Assembly: GCF_001647025.1 (NCBI RefSeq)
Contig: NZ_LUKQ02000009.1
Coordinates: forward strand, 1 to 48,028
Direction: 5' to 3'
Length of the DNA: 48,028 bases
From: Endozoicomonas atrinae
GTDB lineage: Bacteria; Pseudomonadota; Gammaproteobacteria; Pseudomonadales; Endozoicomonadaceae
Below, one piece after another: positions 9,431 through 17,765 of this stretch. Position numbers and translations under genes: made by a program. Each line of letters starts with the position of its first letter. The stretch's first letter is position 1. The notes beneath the pieces were generated by a model. That model made no database searches, was not told the DNA's origin, and saw only the letters and a program-made list of their open reading frames with translations.

Positions 9431-9706
9431 TGATCAAAGCAGGAAACCAGTGCTTAAAGTACAGGATCAATTATTTATTGCTGTAATGGTCATTTCCCTG
9501 CGGCTAAACAATGTCAATTCCTGAATAAAGAAAGTCTCAGCAAAAATATCAGGCTGTACTCTACATATCCCTGGTTTGGTTATTAGTTGTACTGAGTAGT
9601 GCGTTATCTTCGGATAGTCATTAACAACAGCATTGAATTATCTTTGGCATGAAAAATAGTGAACCAATATTCTTTAAGCCATGAAAGGCTGGGAAATATT
9701 TGATCA
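9431..9706. promoter_or_regulatory. Divergent intergenic region with TGATCA sites
   Basis: The 432-bp AT-rich gap between the TSUP gene (minus) and the Crp/Fnr-like gene (plus) has TGATCA at 9431-9436 and TTGATCA at 9700-9706; the second is about 30 bp before the regulator start and could be an autoregulatory site. I see no gene in the gap. Confidence 0.3.
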
Positions 9707-9735
9707 TTTACTGTACGATATTGGTTGTTTAGTTT

Positions 9736-10386
9736 ATGAATAGTGCATGCAACATAATCACGGAAAAAAAAGAGATACATACACTGCTGCAACTTATTCA
9801 GAAATATGGGCATGAAAAAGAATATAGCCAAGGGCAGTTTATTTACAGAGAGGGAGAGAAGCCATCAGGATTTTACTACATAAAATCCGGTCTGGTTGGG
9901 CTTAACAAGCTATCATGGAACGGAAAGCAGCGCCTGTTACGAGTGTACTCCGAACAAAGTTTCTTTGGTTACCGCTCTCTTCTTGGACAGGACCATTACT
10001 ATGGCTCAGCTATTGTACTTAAGCCCTGTCGCGTTTTATTTTTTCCGTTTAACAGCATCGAAGCCATTCAGGAAAAAGTACCGGATGTTTTTCGCTTTTT
10101 CGCATCATTCCTGTGTGCAGAGCTAAAGGATGCTGAGCTCCGAATATTCCGATCCTCTTCTGTAAAAATGAAAGACCGGGTTATTGACTCTCTTATATAC
10201 CTGAACAATTTTCATGGTCACTATTCGTGGACCTACAGGGAGGTTGGTGAATTTTGCGGGGGAGAAACTGAGACAGTGATCAGAATCTGTAATCAATTGA
10301 AAAAATCAGGCGCATTGAAGAAGGAAAGCCGGCACTGGAAAATTATTGATGAGAAAAAGCTGCTGGAATCCAAAGAAAGCAACTAA
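9736..10386 (+). CDS. Crp/Fnr-family transcriptional regulator
   Basis: A 216-aa protein with an N-terminal cyclic-nucleotide-binding-like beta-roll (about 18-115, with GQFIYREGEKPSGFYYIKSG) and a C-terminal winged helix; the HTH is in TYREVGEFCGGETETVIRIC (about 166-185). The usual FNR N-terminal four-cysteine iron-sulfur motif is absent, and the pocket segment FGYRSLLG lacks the FGE...R pattern of cAMP-binding CRP, so the effector is unknown. It lies beside the GAG genes and is a candidate regulator for them, given the TTGATCA-like sites in their upstream regions. The ATG follows an AT-rich leader with no strong ribosome-binding site. Confidence 0.85.
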   Translation: MNSACNIITEKKEIHTLLQLIQKYGHEKEYSQGQFIYREGEKPSGFYYIKSGLVGLNKLSWNGKQRLLRVYSEQSFFGYRSLLGQDHYYGSAIVLKPCRVLFFPFNSIEAIQEKVPDVFRFFASFLCAELKDAELRIFRSSSVKMKDRVIDSLIYLNNFHGHYSWTYREVGEFCGGETETVIRICNQLKKSGALKKESRHWKIIDEKKLLESKESN

Positions 10387-10400
10387 CAAAACATTGCTTT

Positions 10401-10418
10401 GCCTATCTTACGATAGGC
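10401..10418. terminator. Small hairpin between convergent genes
   Basis: GCCTATC (10401-10407), loop TTAC, GATAGGC (10412-10418). It lies between the regulator and the convergent aldehyde dehydrogenase. There is no clear T tract. Confidence 0.4.
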
Positions 10419-10458
10419 TCAACCATAGAAAGCTAACCAGTAGATAAACACACTATTT

Positions 10459-11970
10459 CTATTTTTTCACTAGCCCTCTCGACAACTTATCAAACTTGTC
10501 ATTATAGGGGGGTAGCATACCACTCACTTTGGGAAGGTTAAGAAAGCCCTGTTTGAATACGGATTTGGCATGACTGAATGTCTTGAATCCTTCCCAGCCA
10601 TGAATCTGCCCCATGCCACTCTTGCCAACGCCGCCAAAAGGAAGATCATCACAGGCGTAATGTACGGCAATGTCATTGATCGTCATGGCGCCCGCCATGG
10701 TGTTGTTTATCAGTTTACGCTGTACTGCCTTGCTATTACTGAACAGATAGAGCGCAAGAGGGTTTGGGCGGTTATTAATATCAGCGATACAGTCATCAAA
10801 TGCCTGGTAGCTCCGAAGACAGAGAATGGGGCCAAACAGCTCCTCCTGCATAACCAGCATGTCTTCTGAAGGATTGATCACCAGATGCAGAGGAATTTTC
10901 TGTCCCGACGTGTGTGCCCACTCTGACTGAGTTGGATCCAGAGAGATAACCTTCGCACCTTTGTCCTTCGCATCATCAAGATACCTGTTGATGCGGTCAA
11001 AATGCCGCTCATTAATGACAGAGACAAAGTCTGGATTATCCTGAACTGTCGGGTAGAGTTTGCTGATCACCTGGCGGCACTTATCCACAAACACATCCAG
11101 GGATTCTTCAGGAACAAAACAGAAATCCGGGCTGATGCAGATTTGCCCCGCATTCATCGCCTTGGCTGCCATTAACTTGTCCGCAGCATCATCCAAGTCA
11201 TAGTCATCAGCAATGATCACCGGAGACTTGCCACCCAGCTCCAGCGTTACTGGTGTCAGATTGGCCGCTGCTGATGCCATGACTTTTGCACCCACTGCCG
11301 TGCTGCCGGTAAAAATCAAATGGTCGAATGGGAGCTGACTGAAAGCGGCTCCGGTTTCAGCATCACCATTAATAACAACCACTTCTTCATCAAAAAAAAA
11401 TTCTGAGATCAGCTTTTCCAGCAATTCAGAGGTGTGCGGAGTGAATTCTGAAGGCTTTATCATTGCCCGGTTACCAGCCGCCAGAACATCGGCCAGCTGG
11501 GAAAAAATGGGATTCACCGGTACATTCCACGGCGTCATGATGCCAATGACGCCTTTTGGCTGGTAGTGAATCTCACTGCGGGCACCGATCAAATTCATGG
11601 GAAAGGGCGCTGAACGCCGTTCAACCTTCATCCACTGCTTGAGTCTCTTTTTGGTAAATTTCAGAGACTGCAGTGAAACGAACAGATCGGACATGCGGGT
11701 GACATGAGCAGAGCGGCAGCCAAAGTCTCTATTTACTGCCTCACAAATCTCATCCTGGTGGGTAACCAGCAGGTCAATGCAGCGATCCAGCCGTTTAATT
11801 CGTGTTTCATAATCGGGATAAGGTATCGCTGAGTGAGCAAGACGCTGCTTATTTAATAACGCCGTCAGCTTTTCAGTCGGCACAGGGTAAACCGACTGGG
11901 GCGATTTTGACTCTATGGGCACAACTTCAGCAGAGGCTAACATCTTATTTACCTTTTTATTTTTTGCCAA
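10459..11970 (-). CDS. Aldehyde dehydrogenase, coniferyl-aldehyde dehydrogenase-like
   Basis: A 503-aa NAD(P)-dependent aldehyde dehydrogenase. It shows MTPWNVPVNP (about 145-154), the cofactor loop FTGSTAVGAKV (about 220-230), general base Glu244 in LELGGKSP, and nucleophile Cys278 in NAGQICISPD. The context NAGQxC-xxPD and the extended N terminus fit the coniferyl aldehyde dehydrogenase (CalB-like) branch rather than betaine-aldehyde dehydrogenases. It oxidises an aldehyde to the acid, but branch members are broad and the real substrate may be a fatty or aromatic aldehyde. The first 25 residues are poorly conserved, so the start is somewhat uncertain. It is transcribed divergently from the nitroreductase. 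Confidence 0.88.
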   Translation of the reverse strand: MAKNKKVNKMLASAEVVPIESKSPQSVYPVPTEKLTALLNKQRLAHSAIPYPDYETRIKRLDRCIDLLVTHQDEICEAVNRDFGCRSAHVTRMSDLFVSLQSLKFTKKRLKQWMKVERRSAPFPMNLIGARSEIHYQPKGVIGIMTPWNVPVNPIFSQLADVLAAGNRAMIKPSEFTPHTSELLEKLISEFFFDEEVVVINGDAETGAAFSQLPFDHLIFTGSTAVGAKVMASAAANLTPVTLELGGKSPVIIADDYDLDDAADKLMAAKAMNAGQICISPDFCFVPEESLDVFVDKCRQVISKLYPTVQDNPDFVSVINERHFDRINRYLDDAKDKGAKVISLDPTQSEWAHTSGQKIPLHLVINPSEDMLVMQEELFGPILCLRSYQAFDDCIADINNRPNPLALYLFSNSKAVQRKLINNTMAGAMTINDIAVHYACDDLPFGGVGKSGMGQIHGWEGFKTFSHAKSVFKQGFLNLPKVSGMLPPYNDKFDKLSRGLVKK

Positions 11971-12112
11971 AGATTACCCTCTTGCTAACTATTATCGAAA
12001 TTTATTTTATGAATAAGGAGCCATTCACACATTGAATGAGAAGTCATTCTTTGTCGTTTATCTGGTAAATTGGAGAATCAAACGCCTCTATTTAGACGAA
12101 AGAAAAAGAATA

Positions 12113-12793
12113 ATGAACAGTCCAACGGTTACCGAAGCATTACAGACAAGAAAATCAATCCGGGCATTCAACAGGCAGCCAGTTGAACTGTCAGTTGTTC
12201 AGGAAATTCTCGAATTGGCAGCGCTGTCCCCTTCTGGTGGTAATGTACAACCATGGAAAGTGGATGTGTTGACGGGAAATGCACTCAGAGAGCTTACCCA
12301 GAAAGTTCAAATCGCGGTACAGAGTAGCAGAGGAAAAACGGAGCCGGAATTCCCAACCTATCCTGAAAACATGGTGGATCCATATAACAACCGGCGTAAA
12401 GACTGCGGTGAAGTCATGTACGAAGCGTTGAACATTCCCCGGGAAGACAAAATGCAGCGCATGATGCAGACCTTGAGAAACTTTGAGTTCTTCGGAGCTC
12501 CAGTAGGCATCATCATCACTGCCCACCAGCAGATGGGCATGCCACAGGCGATGGACATTGGAATCTTTATGCAGAGTATTATGCTTCTGGCCAGTGAGCG
12601 AGGTCTGGATACCTGCCCTCAAGTCAGCTGGAGTATATTCCCGCAGCCAGTAAAGGAGTATTTAGGATTAGGTGATGATAGGAAAGTAATGGCTGGAATG
12701 TGCCTGGGTTATAAAAATAATGACGAGGCGGTGAATAATATCAGCCAACCCCGTGCCACCCTCAACGAGTTTGCTTCATTTCACGGATTCTGA
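12113..12793 (+). CDS. Nitroreductase family FMN oxidoreductase
   Basis: A flavin-dependent NAD(P)H oxidoreductase. From the ATG at 12113 the protein is 226 aa and begins just before TRKSIRAFNRQPV, the FMN-phosphate-binding start of the fold. SPSGGNVQPWKV and the C-terminal MAGMCLGYKN are also typical. An upstream ATG at 12032 would add 27 non-conserved residues and is less likely; GAAAGAAAAAG precedes the chosen start. Members reduce nitroaromatics, quinones or enones, and the substrate cannot be inferred here. It is divergent from the aldehyde dehydrogenase and convergent with the crotonase gene. Confidence 0.85.
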   Translation: MNSPTVTEALQTRKSIRAFNRQPVELSVVQEILELAALSPSGGNVQPWKVDVLTGNALRELTQKVQIAVQSSRGKTEPEFPTYPENMVDPYNNRRKDCGEVMYEALNIPREDKMQRMMQTLRNFEFFGAPVGIIITAHQQMGMPQAMDIGIFMQSIMLLASERGLDTCPQVSWSIFPQPVKEYLGLGDDRKVMAGMCLGYKNNDEAVNNISQPRATLNEFASFHGF

Positions 12794-12802
12794 ACGTCCA
12801 TT

Positions 12803-12825
12803 AAAAAATCCCCGCTTGCGGGGAT
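12803..12825 (-). terminator. Intrinsic terminator of the GMC-crotonase pair
   Basis: ATCCCCGC (12808-12815), loop TT, GCGGGGAT (12818-12825). The flanking A run at 12803-12808 becomes a T run on the minus strand, as expected for a Rho-independent terminator after the crotonase gene. On the plus strand it may also end nitroreductase transcripts, less efficiently. Confidence 0.8.
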
Positions 12826-12857
12826 CCAAACCAGTTTAACGCTCAGGAAGAGTCAAT

Positions 12858-13670
12858 TTACTCACCAACCCATTCAGGCTGACGTTTCTGGGCAAAAGCC
12901 TTAATGCCTTCAAGAATATCGCGACTGGTTCGCATGCTCTCTAATGCAGGGTACCGATTTTGATCCTGGCCTTTAATAGCCTCAGCCATATCCATATCCA
13001 GCCCTTCACGAACACATTGTTTCGTGGCCTGCATTGCCAGTGGTGCGGGCTTCAGCAAACGATGAATCCAGCGCTCTACCGCATCATCCAGCCCCTCTGC
13101 CGGCACCACTTCATTAACCAGCCCCCAGTCCAACGCGGTACTTGCATCAATGGTTTCACAGGCCAGCAGTAACTGCATGGCTCGCTTCATTCCAATCTGG
13201 CGAGGCAGACGATGCATGCCACCAGCATAGGCAACAATGCCCACCATGGGCTCTGGCAGACCGAAAGTCGCATGTTCTACTGCAATGACCAGGTCTGCAG
13301 CCAGGGCAATTTCAAAACCACCACCCATGGCGAGACCATTCACTACCGCCAGCACCGGTTTATCCAGATCAAAACGGCTAGTCAATCCACCGTACCCGGT
13401 TTCAGGTACTTTATAGGGTTCCCCCCCGTCTGCCGCGTTATTCATGGCCTGAATATCACCACCGGCAGAAAATGCTCTGTTGCCACTACCCCGGATCACC
13501 GCAAGCCAGAGCGAGTCATCCGCCGCATAGCGATCCATGGCTTCCGCCATCAGCCGGTTCGTTTCAGTATCAATGGCATTCATCCGTTCGGGACGGTTGA
13601 TCGTGATATACAACACTCGTCCATTGACATGGGTAAGGACTTTTTTATTGTTCTTATTGGACTCTGACAT
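12858..13670 (-). CDS. Enoyl-CoA hydratase/isomerase (crotonase) family protein
   Basis: A 270-aa crotonase-fold protein acting on acyl-CoA thioesters. It has ITINRPERMNAID near the N terminus, the oxyanion-hole segments FSAGGDI (about 67-73) and NGLAMGGGFEIALAADL (about 111-127), and LPEPMVGIVAYAGG, where the Glu sits at the position of the hydratase/carnitinyl-CoA dehydratase catalytic acid. The closest flavour is short enoyl-CoA hydratase or CaiD-like, but the substrate is open. It lies 23 bp downstream of the GMC oxidoreductase on the same strand and shares its terminator, so the two probably form an operon that oxidises an alcohol and then handles a CoA ester. Confidence 0.87.
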   Translation of the reverse strand: MSESNKNNKKVLTHVNGRVLYITINRPERMNAIDTETNRLMAEAMDRYAADDSLWLAVIRGSGNRAFSAGGDIQAMNNAADGGEPYKVPETGYGGLTSRFDLDKPVLAVVNGLAMGGGFEIALAADLVIAVEHATFGLPEPMVGIVAYAGGMHRLPRQIGMKRAMQLLLACETIDASTALDWGLVNEVVPAEGLDDAVERWIHRLLKPAPLAMQATKQCVREGLDMDMAEAIKGQDQNRYPALESMRTSRDILEGIKAFAQKRQPEWVGE

Positions 13671-13693
13671 ATCTTTTATATCATCCCTGTTAA

Positions 13694-15358
13694 TCAGGCG
13701 AATTGCCCAGGAGCCTGTACGGAAATAGTGTCACTCTCCGAAGACTTCCTGGACTTAAGAATCATATCTGCGGCTTTTTCCGCAATCATAATGGTGGGAG
13801 CATTGGTATTACCGGATGTCAGGCTTGGCATCACAGAAGCATCTGCAACCCTCAGACCTGTCACTCCACGCACGTGCAGTTCTGGATCAACCACTGAGTC
13901 TGAGCCACTCCCCATACGACAGGTACCAACCGGATGATGAGCAGTGGTTCCAGCCCACCGGGCATAATCCAGCATCTGGGTTTCTGTAGCCTGATCACTG
14001 CCCGGCAGGCGCTCACTGGCCACCAGTGAGGATAGAGCTGGCTGCGACACAACCGCTCTGGCAATATGCATACCGGCCAGGGTTACCTCTACATCTCGAT
14101 CAGTAGACAGATAGTTCAGATCAAACTGTGGCGCTGAATGTGGATCTTTATCCTGCAGGTAAACCCTTCCCCTCGACTCGGGATGCATAAAATACGGAGC
14201 CAGAGTCAGCCCTGCCTGTTTATGGGCCGTTTTACCACCCGGGTGGCCGGTCACGGGCAAGCAGTGAAACTGAATATCGGGCCGTTCGACATCGGGTGAA
14301 GACTTTAGAAATGCCCCTACTTCAGAGCCAGGTAATGTCATTGCGCCTTTTTTACTGAACAGGTAATGCAATACTTCTTTTACGATGCGTGGTGGATGCA
14401 GGCGCTCATTTAAGCTGGCAACGCCCTTGTTGAGTATCCACATCATGGGAACGATAAAATGATCCTGAAGATTAGCCCCGACCATTGGGCTATCGCTGAT
14501 CACCGGGATATTCATTTCTTCAAGGTGCTGACGTGGACCAATACCCGAACGCAACAAAATACGGGGAGAGTCCATGGCACCCGCACAAAGAACGGCTTCT
14601 CTGCGAATAAATACTTGATGCTGTTTTTTATTAATGAAATATGTGACCGAATGCGCCTTACCTTCCTGGATATCGACCCGATCAACAATTGCTCCGGAAA
14701 TAATATCAAGGTTCTTCCGTTCTTTTACCGGCTCAAGAAAGGCCTTGTTTGTGGATAAACGGGACCCTTCACGCATGGTAACCTGAAAGTATCCACAACC
14801 TTCCTGCATCCCATCATTAAAATCACTGGTTCGTGAATAACCTGTCTGGGCAAAGGCTCTGATAACGTCTTCACTCAGTGGGTGTGAATCTGGCAGATCA
14901 GTAACGGTCAGCTCACCACCACGGCTATGGATCGGCGAAACGCCTTTGTGCAGCTGATCCTGGGAGCGAAGAAAGTACGGCAACACCTGACTCCAGGACC
15001 AGCCGGTTGCACCCTGCTTCTCCCAGAGATCATAGTCATGGCTCTGGCCTCTTAAATACAGCATGCCATTAATATTGGAAGAGCCCCCCAGCATACGACC
15101 ACGGGGTAACAGGTGGGAGCGGTTGTTGGTCTCCTTATCCGGCTCAGAGTTGTACAGCCAGCTGTAACGGGGATTATCGGTAATTTTCCCCCAACCTGCC
15201 GGCATATCAGTCATCAAGTCTTCTTTTTTGGTTCCTGCTTCCAGGAGTAAAACCCGGTTATCCGAATCCGTACTGAGTCGATTTGCAAGAACACAACCCG
15301 CAGAGCCACCACCAATAATAATATAGTCGTATACATTACCTTCGTCGTTTTTATTCAT
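13694..15358 (-). CDS. GMC-family FAD oxidoreductase (choline/alcohol dehydrogenase-like)
   Basis: A 554-aa glucose-methanol-choline oxidoreductase. The ADP-binding motif is YIIIGGGSAGCVLANRLS (about 12-29), followed by LLLEAG; GMC signature 1 appears around PRGRMLGGSSNINGMLY and signature 2 around GAMDSPRILLRSGIGP. The C-terminal HHPVGTCRMG and SLTSGNTNAPTIMIAEKAA carry the catalytic His/Asn region. It oxidises primary alcohols, with choline, alkanols and polyols all possible. No betaine-aldehyde dehydrogenase or betI is adjacent, so I do not call it betA. GGGAG lies about 10 bases before the ATG. Operon with the downstream crotonase is likely. Confidence 0.88.
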   Translation of the reverse strand: MNKNDEGNVYDYIIIGGGSAGCVLANRLSTDSDNRVLLLEAGTKKEDLMTDMPAGWGKITDNPRYSWLYNSEPDKETNNRSHLLPRGRMLGGSSNINGMLYLRGQSHDYDLWEKQGATGWSWSQVLPYFLRSQDQLHKGVSPIHSRGGELTVTDLPDSHPLSEDVIRAFAQTGYSRTSDFNDGMQEGCGYFQVTMREGSRLSTNKAFLEPVKERKNLDIISGAIVDRVDIQEGKAHSVTYFINKKQHQVFIRREAVLCAGAMDSPRILLRSGIGPRQHLEEMNIPVISDSPMVGANLQDHFIVPMMWILNKGVASLNERLHPPRIVKEVLHYLFSKKGAMTLPGSEVGAFLKSSPDVERPDIQFHCLPVTGHPGGKTAHKQAGLTLAPYFMHPESRGRVYLQDKDPHSAPQFDLNYLSTDRDVEVTLAGMHIARAVVSQPALSSLVASERLPGSDQATETQMLDYARWAGTTAHHPVGTCRMGSGSDSVVDPELHVRGVTGLRVADASVMPSLTSGNTNAPTIMIAEKAADMILKSRKSSESDTISVQAPGQFA

Positions 15359-15664
15359 TTACGAATAACTCCCGATGGTGGCATTTCGTTATTAACCCAC
15401 CAATAAGTCGTGCCATTAATTTGAAACTTACAAAAGAAATGGTAATTCCATGATTCAAAGCGGAATTATTTTTTAGTCAGGGGTATTTTCTTATTTGAGT
15501 ATGTTGCTCTTGGAAAAACACCAACATCATCCGTATGGACTAAAAAGCAATTGCATAAGAAGTGTGAATGACAGCCTATTAAGACAATAAATTTTTAAAT
15601 CAGAAGCGGCAGCCATACTCTATGACGCTGTCGGTAAAACAATAAAAAATAATCATGGGATGGA
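15359..15664. other. Divergent intergenic region, no gene seen
   Basis: A 306-bp AT-rich gap between the GMC gene (minus) and the DUF3604 gene (plus). It must hold both promoters. I could not assign convincing promoter boxes, an operator or a small ORF. Confidence 0.5.
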
Positions 15665-16597
15665 ATGCGTGCAGTGAAGACTTTTCTTTCGACGACAATC
15701 GCCAGTGCATTACTGCTCAGCGGATCTGTTCTGGCAGAAGCGACAGAGTCCTCTCAGACTTCCGTCAATAATAACATTCCTGAAGAACTGCCTTTTACCG
15801 TTACTGAAGAACGGATCCGGTGCGCAAGTTATGAGCCAATGAAACAGCCATTATTTGGCGATCTTCATGTGCATACCAGTTACAGTTTTGACTCATTTGT
15901 TTCCAGCCAGAGAAATACACCCTGGGACGCCTATCGTTATGCCAAAGGGGAAGCAATCACCCTGCCGGATGAAAGCGGCGACCAGAAAGTCATTGCCCAG
16001 ATCCAGCGCCCCCTGGACTTCACAGCAGTCACGGACCATGCCGAGTTCCTGGGACAGATCAATGTCTGTACCGATGACCCCACTGAACCGGGCTACTGGT
16101 TTCCCTATTGCATGATGACCCGAAGCAACACCTTTCCCATACAGCTGCTGGCAGCAAGTTACTGGCAGGATCTTGGGGTCAGCAGCACCCGGGAGAACAG
16201 GGACAAGTCCTTTGCCTGCACACTGTCTGACTGTGATGAAGGACAGGCTAAATACTGGAGCAATATCCAGCAGGCTGCTGAAGATCATTATGACCGCACC
16301 GAAGCCTGCAATTTTACGACTATGGTCGGTTATGAATACACCGATGCTCCTCAATACAAAAATATGCACCGGAACGTCATCTTTCGAAATGACAAAGTGG
16401 CCGAAAAAACCATCTCAACCTACGAAACCGGCAGTTATAACTACCCCGAACTCTGGAAAGAGCTCCGAAAAGAGTGCACAGATAAAGGCAATGGCTGTGA
16501 TGTTATCTCCATCCCCCATAACCCTAACCTTTCCGGTGGCCTGATGTTCCGTGACCCACTCAACGATGAAGAGCGGGATAATCGAATCTATTTTTGA
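15665..16597 (+). CDS. DUF3604 family PHP-like exported protein, 5' part (frameshifted gene)
   Basis: N-terminal 310 codons of a DUF3604 protein. It has a signal peptide (hydrophobic core and SVLAEA near residue 24) and PHP-like metal-binding motifs: FGDLHVHTSYSFDSF, DFTAVTDHAEFLG, MVGYEYTD and SIPHNPNLSGG. The fold suggests a metal-dependent phosphoesterase-like hydrolase in the periplasm, but the reaction is unknown. The frame stops at 16595-16597 in the middle of a conserved block. Dropping one T of the five at 16591-16595 joins IYF directly to EPLVELVQHK in the next frame. The two parts would make one protein of about 697 aa. It is first of a three-gene operon with PpiC- and HupE-like genes. 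Confidence 0.8.
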   Translation: MRAVKTFLSTTIASALLLSGSVLAEATESSQTSVNNNIPEELPFTVTEERIRCASYEPMKQPLFGDLHVHTSYSFDSFVSSQRNTPWDAYRYAKGEAITLPDESGDQKVIAQIQRPLDFTAVTDHAEFLGQINVCTDDPTEPGYWFPYCMMTRSNTFPIQLLAASYWQDLGVSSTRENRDKSFACTLSDCDEGQAKYWSNIQQAAEDHYDRTEACNFTTMVGYEYTDAPQYKNMHRNVIFRNDKVAEKTISTYETGSYNYPELWKELRKECTDKGNGCDVISIPHNPNLSGGLMFRDPLNDEERDNRIYF

Positions 16598-17759
16598 GCC
16601 TCTGGTTGAGCTGGTTCAGCACAAAGCGGCCTCTGAGTGTCGTTATGATCGACTGGCAGGCCGGGGTGTCCAGACCCAGGACGAACTCTGTGATTTTGAA
16701 CAGGCCGTGGCTGACAACCTGAGTATGCTCGGAACGGTGTACGGCAAAGTAATGACAGAGACGGCCAAACCCGTTCCGGTGGAAGAGTATGCGCCACGCA
16801 ACATGGTAAGAAATGCCCTGAAAGATGGCTTGAAGCTTGGCCAGGAAACGGGGGTAAACCCATTCAAGATGGGCTTCATCGCTTCCACCGATACCCACAG
16901 TGCCACACCAGGGGGAGCGGAAGAGGACAACTATACAGGTCACCTGGGCAAACGGGATGCCGGTTATCGAAATGTACAGGACCACTTTTTTGATAACCCT
17001 GGTGGTCATGCGGTGGTCTGGGCTGAAGAAAACTCCCGAGATAGTATCTTTAATGCCCTGAGAAACCGTGAAACTTATGCCACCAGTGGCACTCGCCCTA
17101 TTGTCCGTTTTTTTGCCGGCTGGGATTTCACTCCGGAAATGTGCGGTTCCTTTGACCTTGTGCAACAGGGGTATAACCGCGGTGTTCCCATGGGCAGCGA
17201 TATGAAGCCAAGGCCTGGCAGTGAAGCACCCACCATACTGATTACTGCATTGAAGGATCCGGGTATTTATGGTCATCCCGGTACTGACCTGCAACGACTT
17301 CAGGTCATCAAAGGCTGGGTAGATGAAAACGGCAAAACTCACGAGAAAGTAATCGATATTGCCGGCGACCCGAATAATGGAGCCACGGTCAATAAGAACA
17401 CCTGTGCGCCCGAAGGCCAGGGATATACCAGCCTGTGTGGCGTATGGCAGGATCCGGAATTTGATCCTGAACAACCCGCCTTTTATTACGCCCGCGTTGT
17501 AGAAAACCCCAGTTGCCGTTGGAGCACCCTCCAGTGCAAGTCCTATGGTGTTGACCCTTTCTCACCGCAGTGTGAAGCCCAGGCGGCTGAACAGACTGAA
17601 AACATGGATGGCATGGGGGATATTTTCGGTCGTTGCTGTATCGACCCGGAGACAGAGCCGTTTTACTCACCCACGATTCAGGAACGTGCCTGGACGTCAC
17701 CAGTCTGGTACACCCCGGAAGGTAAGGAACCCATCAAAACAGCTTCTACTGAAAGGTAA
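16551..17759 (+). CDS. DUF3604 family protein, 3' part (same frameshifted gene)
   Basis: Continuation of the DUF3604 protein in the +1 frame. True homology begins around codon 16 with EPLVELVQHKAASEC; the upstream ATG at 16551 is an accident of frame and has no ribosome-binding site. Visible motifs include GFIASTDTHSATPGG, a second metal-binding PHP-type segment, HAVVWAEENSRDSIFNALRN and RETYATSGTRPIVRFFAGW, all conserved in the family. About ten cysteines in the last third suggest disulfides in an exported protein. The stop at 17757-17759 is followed after 6 bp by the PpiC gene. A single-base error or a real recent mutation would both explain the break; all other features of the frame look intact. 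Confidence 0.8.
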   Translation: MTHSTMKSGIIESIFEPLVELVQHKAASECRYDRLAGRGVQTQDELCDFEQAVADNLSMLGTVYGKVMTETAKPVPVEEYAPRNMVRNALKDGLKLGQETGVNPFKMGFIASTDTHSATPGGAEEDNYTGHLGKRDAGYRNVQDHFFDNPGGHAVVWAEENSRDSIFNALRNRETYATSGTRPIVRFFAGWDFTPEMCGSFDLVQQGYNRGVPMGSDMKPRPGSEAPTILITALKDPGIYGHPGTDLQRLQVIKGWVDENGKTHEKVIDIAGDPNNGATVNKNTCAPEGQGYTSLCGVWQDPEFDPEQPAFYYARVVENPSCRWSTLQCKSYGVDPFSPQCEAQAAEQTENMDGMGDIFGRCCIDPETEPFYSPTIQERAWTSPVWYTPEGKEPIKTASTER

Positions 17760-17765
17760 TTCACC

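Noticed and set aside
8846-9433. 195-codon ORF opposite the TSUP gene
   Set aside because: Antisense shadow of a clear membrane transporter gene with conserved glycine motifs.
10459-15358. Choline-to-betaine pathway (betA/betB) for the GMC and aldehyde dehydrogenase genes
   Set aside because: The aldehyde dehydrogenase looks CalB-like, the genes are not adjacent, and no betI or betT is present.
16560-17474. 304-codon ORF opposite the DUF3604 gene
   Set aside because: Antisense shadow; the plus strand carries conserved DUF3604 motifs throughout.
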